Assembly (NCBI RefSeq): GCF_003610805.1
Contig: NZ_RAPF01000005.1
Span: 248,001-312,000 of the forward strand
Source of the DNA: Altericroceibacterium spongiae
GTDB taxonomy: Bacteria > Pseudomonadota > Alphaproteobacteria > Sphingomonadales > Sphingomonadaceae
DNA length: 64,000 nucleotides
Reading direction: 5' to 3'
Positions 26,305 to 34,840 of the stretch are shown here, one piece after another; within the stretch, counting starts at the first letter, position 1, and the number at the start of each line of letters is the position of its first letter. The position numbers were made by a program, and so were the translations under genes. The notes beneath the pieces were generated by a model. That model worked only from the letters and a program-made list of their open reading frames with translations. It searched no databases and was not told the origin of the DNA.

Positions 26305-27820
26305 CGCTCGTCACGCCATCGTCGCTGAGATACCCTGCATCTCTCAGAACACGGGTCAAATTGAACAACCGTGGCGTCGTGTAGCCGTACTCGCCCAGCA
26401 AGCCCTCACTGAGCAGGCCGTCTTCGACGAGGAAGTGATACGTGAAGGTTCCTGCCGTCGAGAGCTTTCGGCCAGCAATGATCTGATGGTCGATAACAAC
26501 GTGCTTCAGCATGACTGCGGCCAAGGCTTCACCGGCTGTCAGGCTCTGACCCAGATCCAGGGTCCGCAGAATACCATCGAGCGAGCGACCGTCGGGGCCC
26601 GCCATTCGCGCGATGATTGGCCGGACAGCTTCGTCACCTTTCGCCCATCGTGCCCAGAGCACAGCGAGCAGCTTGAATGCGCTCAACATGGTTTCTTCCG
26701 CTGGCCGCACACCATTACCCAGGTCTTGGAGTATGGGTTCGATCAACCTCAGTTCATCAGCTTCGGAGTCTGCCGCCAAAGAACTGGCCCATTGCGACCA
26801 GCTTTGGTTGCTTGCCGGAAGTGAACTTGCGATCACCTTCCCGATCAGATCATTTGGTTCGATACCAGAAGGATGGTCTTCTCGTTGCAAGCCGGTCAGC
26901 GCGTTCAACGTACCGGCCAGTGCAACCTGCCCGAACTCGTTGGCCTGGTATGCACGCCAGCGATCAAGCGTTTCGGCAGACTGATTGTACACATCGTCAT
27001 TGGGCAATCGTCGGGCATAGAATGCTTTTCGAAGTGCATCGATGTCGCCGGGGGCGACACCCTTACGAATGAGGTCGAGAACAAGCCAGATCGTCGATCG
27101 GCGCGACAGGGCGTCCTTCGTCGTATCATGCGTGCCGATCAGGAACTCCCGAAGGACGGACTGCTCTTGAGATCCTGACGGAATCTTGGCCGGATGGATT
27201 GCGGCTCCGATAACCTGAAGCTGCTTGGCGGTTGCTGTGCCGGCAAGCAGTACGGCTTCAATGTCGTCGGCGACCTGTCCAATTGAGTGGGCAAATGCGG
27301 AAGCCACCGTTTCACCGCGCCCCTTTGTCACGGGCACCGATGAGCGGGTCAGCCACTCCATCTCGACCAGGGTTGGAGCATAGGCAACGCCATAGTTGCC
27401 GCGCGATGCCTGTAGGTAGGTTTGAGGCGACGTCCTGTCGTCCGTATAGGGGCGGAAATCTATGCCGTTGACTGCGGCCTCGGAACGATGCTGGCTTGCC
27501 CAGTTCGAACCACCCAGACCGTCGCTGCCTTGCTGATCGTCTACGAGGGTGGCGAGGGCATAGAGGGCCTCGCCGCGACGCATGAAGTTGGCAAATTTTG
27601 CTGGATCATCGGAGTGGTGGAGCTTTTCATACAAGCTGACCAGCCACGGAAAATATGCGTAGTATCTCAGCCTGTTGGTAATGTTGGTGATGTTCGGGAC
27701 CAGAGATTGATAGATTCTGATGCTGGTAGCTTGAAGCCCAAGGGGGTCGAGGCCCATCGTCCAACTGCCCGTCTTGGTCCACAGCGGATCGCCGTTCAAA
27801 GATTGCCCCTCAATCCCCAA
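26267..27820 (-). CDS. Unrecognised 517-aa protein paired with the PLD gene
   Basis: I do not recognise a named family with certainty. The N-terminal part reads MGLDPLGLQATSIRIYQSL, then ITNRLRYYAYFPWLVSLYEKL. The start used is TTG 27820, with GAGGA seven bases upstream; ATG 27757 (MGLDPLGLQ) is an alternative. No catalytic motif, signal peptide or membrane segment is evident, and the protein looks largely helical. It overlaps the PLD gene by 38 bases, so the two products are likely partners. It lies 34 bases downstream of hipA on the same strand and may be co-transcribed with hipBA. Confidence 0.6.
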   Translation of the reverse strand: MGIEGQSLNGDPLWTKTGSWTMGLDPLGLQATSIRIYQSLVPNITNITNRLRYYAYFPWLVSLYEKLHHSDDPAKFANFMRRGEALYALATLVDDQQGSDGLGGSNWASQHRSEAAVNGIDFRPYTDDRTSPQTYLQASRGNYGVAYAPTLVEMEWLTRSSVPVTKGRGETVASAFAHSIGQVADDIEAVLLAGTATAKQLQVIGAAIHPAKIPSGSQEQSVLREFLIGTHDTTKDALSRRSTIWLVLDLIRKGVAPGDIDALRKAFYARRLPNDDVYNQSAETLDRWRAYQANEFGQVALAGTLNALTGLQREDHPSGIEPNDLIGKVIASSLPASNQSWSQWASSLAADSEADELRLIEPILQDLGNGVRPAEETMLSAFKLLAVLWARWAKGDEAVRPIIARMAGPDGRSLDGILRTLDLGQSLTAGEALAAVMLKHVVIDHQIIAGRKLSTAGTFTYHFLVEDGLLSEGLLGEYGYTTPRLFNLTRVLRDAGYLSDDGVTSDGEAFLEQHQPL

Positions 27821-27854
27821 ATCAATGTCCTCGCGCCAAAATGCCTATCGCCTT

Positions 27855-29150
27855 CTAGAACGATCTGAATCCCATCCTCGCCCTCTGCGCCATGGTACTT
27901 GGCACTCCGGCGTCTCGTGCAAATTGGGACCAGCGGTCTACTGCAGCACCGATCTCGGATATTATTGCTTTTGTCTCAATAGTTTTAAGATCAGCGAACT
28001 TTCCGAATACCAGCAGGTCATCGCGTTCGAAGCCGTCCGTTTTGCCGGCCAGAGACATCTGGTGCTCGTTGGTCCAGTCCCCGTCAGGATTGTAGGCGTA
28101 GACGACATCAAATGCGGGCGAGAGGCTCCAGCGACCCGAGCTATCCATCAGGAAGGCGATGTTCTTGGTGTGGTCGTCCTGGTTGCGAATGAAGACATTG
28201 AGCAGCGCGCGGCGCACCTGCTCCTTGATCGCTTCGCGTCCGAGGCCAAGCATGCGGATGGTCTCAATCGCCTGCTCGTAGCTGTATGCGCGAGCGAGGT
28301 TGAAATCGAAATGGCGCATCGCGCAAAGCGACTGCATGTGGAGCTTCTTGCCGTCAGGCGTGCGGTCGAATCGCTGGGTCATGAAATGTGCCCGCCCGCC
28401 TTCTTCGTGCAGACGAGAGCGAGCCATGTCGATGCCAGCTTCTCGGGCTAGCAGATAGCAGGCGTATTCAAGCCGTCCGAAGCCCATCGGGTCGGCGAGT
28501 TCCTTGTCGGCATTGCCCGACACTCCATCGAATTTGACCAGCCATTGCGTATAGCCGGGCCCTGCAGTCAGCTGCCCTGAATGGAATTCTCCGGTCTCCT
28601 CATTCCAGGCGAGGACGGCCTTGGCCCGGGCGCCACCAGCAGAGGTGCCGACGCGCAAGATCTCTTGAAGTGCGCGATGATCATCTTCACCCTTAAGGAC
28701 ACCGGCCAGTTCTTCACGCGCAGCAATGACCCTGTTGGCGAGCTCGACAAGCGGAGCGATATCGACCGGCCGGCCCTGTTCACGGCGCTCACCGGTAGCA
28801 GGCTCGAATTCTAGCGCGCCCATGCCTCGGCGACCGGTATAGCAAAGGCGCTCGACCGGATCGAAGCTGTCGGCTGTGCGGCCCTGCTCGGCAAGCCAAC
28901 GATTGATGAGGGCGTTGCCAAACTTGTCGGGCAGGCTGTCGGCCAGCATGCCCGGCAGCCCTTTGAAGGTCTCGTAATTCAGCGCGGGAAAATCGTAGAC
29001 GCCGCTTCGTAAGGGCATTGTGAGCGGGGCGACTTCGATACCGCTGCGGCTGAATTCCGGAGTGTATTCGAAGACCCCGACATCGCGATCCTCATCCCAC
29101 AGGACGGCGCCGATCTGACGACCCCAGAGATTGACTACGGCACGCGTCAT
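27855..29150 (-). CDS. hipA: HipA family Ser/Thr kinase toxin
   Basis: A 431-residue HipA-like kinase. ATG 29150 forms an ATGA overlap with the hipB stop and gives MTRAVVNLWGRQIG; a start at 29174 would extend into hipB. Motifs: TSAGGARAKAVLAW (Gly-rich nucleotide loop), WLVKFDG (ATP-contacting Lys), NVFIRNQDDHTKN (catalytic loop Asp) and LSPAFDVVYAYN (metal-binding Asp). Kinases of this family act on translation factors such as glutamyl-tRNA synthetase in E. coli and cause growth arrest; the target here is unknown. It sits between the defence island and the tra operon and could stabilise the element or serve as abortive defence. Confidence 0.9.
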   Translation of the reverse strand: MTRAVVNLWGRQIGAVLWDEDRDVGVFEYTPEFSRSGIEVAPLTMPLRSGVYDFPALNYETFKGLPGMLADSLPDKFGNALINRWLAEQGRTADSFDPVERLCYTGRRGMGALEFEPATGERREQGRPVDIAPLVELANRVIAAREELAGVLKGEDDHRALQEILRVGTSAGGARAKAVLAWNEETGEFHSGQLTAGPGYTQWLVKFDGVSGNADKELADPMGFGRLEYACYLLAREAGIDMARSRLHEEGGRAHFMTQRFDRTPDGKKLHMQSLCAMRHFDFNLARAYSYEQAIETIRMLGLGREAIKEQVRRALLNVFIRNQDDHTKNIAFLMDSSGRWSLSPAFDVVYAYNPDGDWTNEHQMSLAGKTDGFERDDLLVFGKFADLKTIETKAIISEIGAAVDRWSQFARDAGVPSTMAQRARMGFRSF

Positions 29151-29506
29151 GGGGCCTCGTCGCCCCAGCTCCATTCCTCGCCAGCCTCACCTTCAGAAGA
29201 CTTGCGCACCCTTTGCCGCGCTTTGCCGGTGTCGGACCGGGGATCGAGCGGGCTCAGCTTGGCATCCGGCATGACATCCAGCAGGCGGTCTTCAATTTCG
29301 AGCGCACGCATTATCCTGGCGAGGCTATCGATGGTCCCGCCATTACCGGCTTCCAGGCGGGCGAGCGTTGAACGCGAGATACCTGCCATTTCCGCAAGCT
29401 CGGCCTGTTTGAGATTGCGTGATATGCGATATGCTTCGATCTGCTTCCCGAGGTCGGATAGCAGCACCGATAGAGGGCGCAGGTCTGATGAATCATAATG
29501 TGGCAT
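29147..29506 (-). CDS. hipB: HipB family antitoxin / Xre regulator
   Basis: A 119-residue protein with an Xre-type helix-turn-helix at residues 20-75 (KQAELAEMAGISRSTLARLE). The C-terminal 40 residues are charged and probably disordered, as in antitoxins. It precedes hipA with a four-base overlap. The inverted repeat TATCG-N12-CGATA begins immediately upstream of the start codon, so it most likely represses its own operon together with HipA. Confidence 0.88.
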   Translation of the reverse strand: MPHYDSSDLRPLSVLLSDLGKQIEAYRISRNLKQAELAEMAGISRSTLARLEAGNGGTIDSLARIMRALEIEDRLLDVMPDAKLSPLDPRSDTGKARQRVRKSSEGEAGEEWSWGDEAP

Positions 29507-29528
29507 TATCGAGACATTATCTCCGATA
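29507..29528. promoter_or_regulatory. hipBA operator (TATCG-N12-CGATA)
   Basis: TATCG (29507-29511) and CGATA (29524-29528) form an inverted repeat directly upstream of the hipB start. E. coli HipB binds TATCC-N8-GGATA, so the half-site resembles the known one. A second pair, TATCG at 29583-29587 and CGATA at 29609-29613, lies 55-85 bases further out. Autoregulation is inferred from these repeats. Confidence 0.55.
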
Positions 29529-29655
29529 TGGAGCTTTGTGTAGCGATTTTGCGTCTTTACATGAAGGAACCTAATGTGTCAATATCGAGACGTAACTTGG
29601 CTTATAACCGATAATGCATCAAATTTGCGACTTTATGTAGGCCGGAGTGATGGAA

Positions 29656-29859
29656 ATGGATGACGAGAAGGAGCAAAACGACCAGACGGACTGGAAGGGT
29701 CTACGAGAGATCGACCGTGCCATCTCCGAAAATCGGCGTATGGAATACAGCTGGAAGAAGGCTCTAGCAGATCCTTGGGAACGACGCGGACTCTGGCTAC
29801 TTGGGCTGGTCGTCGTCGCATTTGCGGCGTTCGTCATCCTGCAGGATTTCGTGCTGTAG
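29656..29859 (+). CDS. Small single-pass membrane protein next to traG
   Basis: A 67-residue protein beginning MDDEKEQNDQTDWKGLREID, with one C-terminal membrane span (GLWLLGLVVVAFAAFVILQD). A GGAG lies eight bases before ATG 29656; starts at 29647 or 29650 are possible but too close to it. It is transcribed towards traG, and the two stop codons abut with no base between them. Entry-exclusion proteins of F and SXT/R391 elements are small membrane proteins encoded next to traG, so that role is a reasonable guess, but no sequence similarity is claimed. Confidence 0.6.
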   Translation: MDDEKEQNDQTDWKGLREIDRAISENRRMEYSWKKALADPWERRGLWLLGLVVVAFAAFVILQDFVL

Positions 29860-32571
29860 CTATCTATTGCTCCATTCTTTGACGTCGTCTGCAGCTTCCT
29901 CACTCGCGCCCGTGGCACCTTCCGTCTGGCGATCAAGATAAGTTCGCACGGTTCCAATCCTGCCACGACCCTGTCGGCGCACCCGTTCGACCTCATCTGT
30001 GATGCCAGACCGATCAGGAGTATCGGGCATTGAGGGACCACCCGCAGAACCCACGGCTCCTCTTGCGCGTACCTGCTCAGCACTTCCGATCCCGGGGCGG
30101 CTGACAGGAGCGAAGTCCGGCAGCGAAAGGTCGGCTTCGATGTCGTCTTGCAGGCGATCAGCATAGCTCTCGACAAACCGCGATTGCAGCTGCTGGCCGC
30201 GGGCGCTCATCTGGAACTCGATGTCGTCGAACCGAACCGGCCCGTAATAGTCGCGATTGGCTTCCATCTCAGCCATGCCCCATTCGCGATAGGCCTGGCT
30301 CAGGTTCAGCGTGCCTGCGGCGCTGTTGGCCTCGTACCAGCTGGCCTGGTTCTCGAGGCGGCTGGCCATCTCTTCGGCACGACGCGCCTCTCGCGTATAG
30401 CTTTCGGCTTCTGTCAGCGATCGGCTGAGACCCGACGAACTGGTCGACACCTGCGATACCGAGCTCGAGCTCGTCTCGCGCAGGAAGCCTTCACGCGTGT
30501 TCGACCAGTTACGGCTATCCGAAAGCTGCCGCAGCGTGCCCATGATCCTGCCACGGTCTTCCGAGGCGATCCCGATATCGCTGTCGGTCCACGACTGATT
30601 TCGGCCACCGCGGACGCCAGCCTGCGCGTTTAGTACTCCGCCTTCGGCCTTTGCTCCGGCTCCTGCTTCGCCGTTAAGGAACCAAGAAATAGTAATGTCG
30701 TCTGACGCGCGCCGGGACAGGCCAAACTGCTGCTGGAGCGTCCTAGAGGCATTGTCGACTTCGCTGAATGCCGTGCCGATGCTGTCGTTCGTGCCGACGC
30801 CGCTGACCGTGTCGGAGCTCTGACCCTGGCTGTAGGCGTTGCGGATCTCGCTGAACCGGGTGAGCGCAGAGCTCGTCGATTGCTGGGCGAGGTTGGCATA
30901 GGTCTCGCTCTGCGTCCGGCTCTGGCTCGCCATCGTTCCGAGGCGGCCGGTGAAGTCCTGCCCCAGTGTCGGCGTGAACGGATAGCTTGAATTCGGGACA
31001 GCAGCGAACTCGCCATCGGGGAAGCTGGTAGTCTGCGTGCCGCTATCGCTGAAACCACGGGTCTGCGTGGCGCCATAGGCGATGTTGGGGGCAAGATTGC
31101 CTTGGGCAAACTGGCGGGAAAACACTGTCGAATTGTCGATGTTCGAATTGCCGAGCGAGACATTGCCGGTGCTCGCTTCGCGCGAGGCTTCCTCGGCCGC
31201 GTTCTGGCTTGGGTTGAGATAGCTCGTTGCCTGGCCCGAAATCGCCAGCGCACCACGTGCCACCCCGCCGGCAAGGAACGGGATCGAGGCGACAAGATAG
31301 CCCGCCAAGATGCCGATATCGCTGTTGACGTCGCTCATGCCGGCAAAAGTCGCTAGGCTGAGGCCTGTGCTGCCGCCAGCGGCGGCGATATCGCCCGCGC
31401 CTTTAAACATCAGGATCATGTGCAGGATGACGAAGAGCGGTCCCCACGCCGCAAGGTAGAAGAAGCCGGTGACGTAACCTCTCAATGCAATGGGTCCGGT
31501 CCGCGGCATCAGGAACAGCGGAAACAGGACAGGGAACAGCGCGTAGAACACCACTGTCAGCACGACATTGAGGATCGGGACCCATTTCATCGCGTTGTGC
31601 GCGATCGAGGAATAGGTCCGCTCGGTCTGAATATCTGCCCGGGTCTGCGCGAAGACGTCGATACTGCCCGTGCCGCTCGCCCCGGCAAAGCCGTGCATAG
31701 CCTGGTTCATGGCATTGATCGTCAGCACCTGGCGGAAGATGTCGCTCGCGCTGCGCGAGATGCCGGTGAGATACTGGTAGGCAATCGGGAGGTCGGCCAT
31801 GAGCTTGGCCTTGGCGAGCGCTTCGGTCTGGCGCGGATAGAGCTGACGCCCCGCGACAAGCGTCATCTCGTCAATGAGGCTCGCCCATTGCCCCGACAGC
31901 GCGGAGTAGGCTTCGCGGCAGGTGATGATCGAGGCCGTCACGCTGTCGTCGGCCTGCCGGGTCAGGAATTTCTGCGCGCGCGCAGCGCTGCCCGGTGCAA
32001 TCGTTGCCCAGATGTCATCGCTCTCGGACAGCTCCTTCATCGAGTAGCGGCCGAGCAGCAGATCGTAGAACACGCATTGCCGGACATGCTCGTCGAAGTT
32101 CGCAGCAAACTCCGGATCGGAAATGCGCAACGACCGCGTCGATTCAAGCAGCCGCGCGCCATAGATCATGCCGTTCTTCGAGTAGTTGAGGTCGTCCGGC
32201 AGGCCGAATACGAGTTCGGCAGAGCGGGTCAGATAGTCTCCCGCCTGGCTGGTGAAGCTTGCCATCAGGGCGAGCCCGAGCGGGACATTGGCGACTGTTG
32301 CCGGTGCAAGGCTGGGATTGACCCGATCGGTAACATGGACGTCCATGCGCGGCACCATCAGGCACATGTAAATGAGCGTCGCACCGAGGAACCAGTTGAG
32401 CCATGCGCGCCAGTCCTGGTTGAACGCGGCCACTATGACCGCGAGCACCATGCCCATCACCAGCGCGACCTGGATGAGGCTCTTGTAGCCGCCCGCACCG
32501 GTCCAGGCGGCAACGGCGTTGAGGACATTGACGATGTACTCGCCGCCGCCGACCGTGAAAATCTCGACCAT
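29860..32571 (-). CDS. traG: TraG: conjugal transfer mating-pair stabilisation protein
   Basis: A 903-residue inner-membrane protein of F-type systems, needed for pilus assembly and mating-pair stabilisation. The N-terminal 450 residues match the TraG_N pattern: MVEIFTVGGGEYIVNVLNAV, several membrane spans (such as QVALVMGMVLAVIVAAF), and a hydrophobic cluster around residues 340-450. The C-terminal half is a large polar Ser/Gln/Asn-rich periplasmic region that is probably extended. It is shorter than F TraG (938). It is the last gene of the tra operon, after traH. Confidence 0.92.
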   Translation of the reverse strand: MVEIFTVGGGEYIVNVLNAVAAWTGAGGYKSLIQVALVMGMVLAVIVAAFNQDWRAWLNWFLGATLIYMCLMVPRMDVHVTDRVNPSLAPATVANVPLGLALMASFTSQAGDYLTRSAELVFGLPDDLNYSKNGMIYGARLLESTRSLRISDPEFAANFDEHVRQCVFYDLLLGRYSMKELSESDDIWATIAPGSAARAQKFLTRQADDSVTASIITCREAYSALSGQWASLIDEMTLVAGRQLYPRQTEALAKAKLMADLPIAYQYLTGISRSASDIFRQVLTINAMNQAMHGFAGASGTGSIDVFAQTRADIQTERTYSSIAHNAMKWVPILNVVLTVVFYALFPVLFPLFLMPRTGPIALRGYVTGFFYLAAWGPLFVILHMILMFKGAGDIAAAGGSTGLSLATFAGMSDVNSDIGILAGYLVASIPFLAGGVARGALAISGQATSYLNPSQNAAEEASREASTGNVSLGNSNIDNSTVFSRQFAQGNLAPNIAYGATQTRGFSDSGTQTTSFPDGEFAAVPNSSYPFTPTLGQDFTGRLGTMASQSRTQSETYANLAQQSTSSALTRFSEIRNAYSQGQSSDTVSGVGTNDSIGTAFSEVDNASRTLQQQFGLSRRASDDITISWFLNGEAGAGAKAEGGVLNAQAGVRGGRNQSWTDSDIGIASEDRGRIMGTLRQLSDSRNWSNTREGFLRETSSSSVSQVSTSSSGLSRSLTEAESYTREARRAEEMASRLENQASWYEANSAAGTLNLSQAYREWGMAEMEANRDYYGPVRFDDIEFQMSARGQQLQSRFVESYADRLQDDIEADLSLPDFAPVSRPGIGSAEQVRARGAVGSAGGPSMPDTPDRSGITDEVERVRRQGRGRIGTVRTYLDRQTEGATGASEEAADDVKEWSNR

Positions 32572-32583
32572 GCTGCCTGACCC

Positions 32584-34020
32584 TTATGGAACGATGGAGC
32601 GGGACTGCATCCCGCGCGACCAGTCGAGCGCGGCGGCCATCGACGGCGACATCGAGGCAGCGAGCATGTTCTCGATCATCGCCGTTTTCTCGATGATCTG
32701 CATGATCGCCGAGACCCGCACCTGTCCGGTCGCTTGTCGCTGGGCGAGGCTAGACCGGACCTCGGCGACCTGAGCGCGCCAGATCGCGAGCTTGGCTTCG
32801 TCGGCCGCGATGAAACTCGCCATCGAGCGTCCAGCCTCTGCGGTGATGCGTTCGAGAATGGCATAGAGGAGATCGATGCTGGCGATCTCGGCCAGCGTGT
32901 CGCGGTCGTCGGTGGCCATCCCGCGTCCATAGGCCGCCTGCACGGTGAGGATCTTGTAGAGCGGTACCGATGCCACCTGGAGTAATTCCTTCTCCTCGTC
33001 GCCAATCGCGGTGTCGCTGCGGATGGCCTCAACCATGCTGCCGATGAGCCGGGCAACGCGCGGTCTGATGGCCTTTGCGCTCGAGAGGCTCATCTGCTGG
33101 AAAGTGGGGTTGAGGCACTGGTCGGGCTCGTCGCACTGGAACACCCGCACCGACTGGCCCTGCGTCCCGTCGAGCAGTGCGGTCACCAGCGTCGAGGAGG
33201 CATCGCCGGCGAAAGGCACGAACTTGCCCGGCTCGTCGTCGCGGGGCGGCACGTAGATCACCGTGCCGATGAGCGTCATCGCATACTCGGCAAGATCGCG
33301 GTCGAATGTGCCGCCGGGGTTGAAGAAGGCGCTCTGCTTGAGGACATGCCAGGTGTAATTGCGCGGCACACCGGGATTGACGTCAGCATAGTCGGCGCCG
33401 GCGCCCTCGTTGGTCGAGGCGCGCTGGCCGCGCGTTCCGCAACCATGTTTGGCTGCGGCATAGTCGGTGAAAATACCTTCGGAATTGCCGATTGCTTCGC
33501 AGATCGCCTTGTCGGCGAGATCGCCCTTGGGCCACACGCCGCCGACCAGTCCCTGCGCCATCTCGCAGGAGTTGATCGAGAGATTGTTCATGAGCTGCGC
33601 CTTCTGGCTGAACTCCTGCATGATCTTCGAGCATTCGGGGCAGACGGTGTCGATCGCGAGGCTGAAGGCGAACCCCACCGCATTGTTGGCGACGGCCTTG
33701 AGCAATGCGACCATCTCGCTCGCGTTGATGAAGGAGAAGGACCCGGCGAAGATATCGATACCGCCGCAACCAGCGCGGGCACGCGGAAGCTGGAGATTGG
33801 CGATGTTGGTCGTCTTTTGCGGGAAGCGCGTCCAGACATTGCCGAGGCTGTAATAGCCCGCCGACTGGCCTTCGAACGCGCTCGGCCCGGTGACATTGGC
33901 CGCCGCGCCCATGTCGTCCATGAAACGGTCCATGCTGTCGCCGACGTTTGCGGCGACGGGGGACGCGACCATGCCGGCGGCAGCTATGGTGAGCGCCGCA
34001 TTGCGGATGCTAGTAATCAT
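32584..34020 (-). CDS. traH: TraH: F-type pilus assembly protein
   Basis: A 478-residue periplasmic protein. The start at 34020 yields a signal peptide (MITSIRNAALTIAAAGMVAS, cleavage after VAA) and overlaps traF by 11 bases; a longer frame to 34221 would lie over traF. Conserved features are GYYSLGNVWTRFPQKT, ARAGCGGIDIFAGSFSFI and the cysteine pair in DTVCPECSKIMQEF. In F, TraH works with TraF, TraU, TraW, TrbB and TrbC in pilus assembly and retraction. Several Cys residues probably form disulfides made by the DsbC-like protein of the operon. Confidence 0.93.
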   Translation of the reverse strand: MITSIRNAALTIAAAGMVASPVAANVGDSMDRFMDDMGAAANVTGPSAFEGQSAGYYSLGNVWTRFPQKTTNIANLQLPRARAGCGGIDIFAGSFSFINASEMVALLKAVANNAVGFAFSLAIDTVCPECSKIMQEFSQKAQLMNNLSINSCEMAQGLVGGVWPKGDLADKAICEAIGNSEGIFTDYAAAKHGCGTRGQRASTNEGAGADYADVNPGVPRNYTWHVLKQSAFFNPGGTFDRDLAEYAMTLIGTVIYVPPRDDEPGKFVPFAGDASSTLVTALLDGTQGQSVRVFQCDEPDQCLNPTFQQMSLSSAKAIRPRVARLIGSMVEAIRSDTAIGDEEKELLQVASVPLYKILTVQAAYGRGMATDDRDTLAEIASIDLLYAILERITAEAGRSMASFIAADEAKLAIWRAQVAEVRSSLAQRQATGQVRVSAIMQIIEKTAMIENMLAASMSPSMAAALDWSRGMQSRSIVP

Positions 34021-34840
34021 GTCCGGCTTCCTTCGAGGTGAGGAGGTAGATGCGGTCCTGCAGCTCGTCGGCCGAGAGCACGCCGTACCCGATCGGGATC
34101 GGGCGCCTGGCCACGCTGTCCCACAGCACGAGCGCCGGGGTGATGCCGGGTTCGAGCCCCATGCGCGGCCGCTGGCCGCTTTCGACCTTGTAGTCGGGGA
34201 AGTGCCGGGACGGTCCGCCATCGGTCGAGATCGCCCGGACAGCGATATGCCAGCGGTCCGCCACCGAGCGCACGATCGGGCTCATCACTTCGCAAGCGCC
34301 GCAGGTCTGGGCGAAGAAGTAGAACAGGCCATAGCGCTCGGAGAGCCGGGCCATCACCGCATCGCGGTCGGCAGCGCGCGCGTCCTGCCATTGCTTCTTG
34401 GCGAGCGCGCCGACCGGCCGTTCGAGCGTGTAGTCGAGCTCGGGATCCTGCCAGATCGCGCGCTGCCAGACATCGGAGAACAGCGAAGCCCGGTCGAGCT
34501 GGGCACGCTGGAAGCGGATATAGGCGGTGACGTTTTCCGGTGTCGGATAGAGGATTGCACGCGCTTTGAGTTCGCGCAGTTCCCCCGTGACCGCGTCGAG
34601 TTCTTGCGTTGCGGTTAACTGGGCCGGTGGCTGCGCCATCTGCGGCTCCTCTGCCGGCACCGGCTTTACGCAATAGAACCAATAGCCGAGCCTGCGCTGC
34701 TCGCAGTAGAGGCTGTCTGCTGACGCAGCTGGCTCTGCCAGGCGCGCTTCCTGGGCAACTGCCCGAACGGGAAGCAGTGCAGCGAGACACATGGCCAGTG
34801 CTGGGAGGGCCAGCATCGGCAGTGATTGGCGGCGCGTCAT
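34010..34840 (-). CDS. traF: TraF: thioredoxin-like conjugation protein
   Basis: A 276-residue periplasmic protein with a signal peptide (MTRRQSLPMLALPALAMCLA...VRAVAQ). The C-terminal 150 residues form a thioredoxin fold with CGAC (FFAQTCGACEVMSPIV), so it keeps a redox CxxC that F TraF lacks. The start at 34840 makes an ATGA overlap with traN. It acts in pilus assembly with TraH and may also assist disulfide formation. Confidence 0.9.
   Translation of the reverse strand: MTRRQSLPMLALPALAMCLAALLPVRAVAQEARLAEPAASADSLYCEQRRLGYWFYCVKPVPAEEPQMAQPPAQLTATQELDAVTGELRELKARAILYPTPENVTAYIRFQRAQLDRASLFSDVWQRAIWQDPELDYTLERPVGALAKKQWQDARAADRDAVMARLSERYGLFYFFAQTCGACEVMSPIVRSVADRWHIAVRAISTDGGPSRHFPDYKVESGQRPRMGLEPGITPALVLWDSVARRPIPIGYGVLSADELQDRIYLLTSKEAGHDY

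Noticed and set aside
5315-27820. DISARM, BREX or Dnd/Ssp system
   Set aside because: No DrmA, DrmB, PglZ, BrxC or DndBCDE-like gene is seen; only the PLD, helicase and WYL parts are shared.
31420-32580. Long 386-codon frame on the plus strand over traG
   Set aside because: It is an antisense shadow of a clear traG frame in high-GC DNA, with an Arg/His/Asp-rich composition and no motif.
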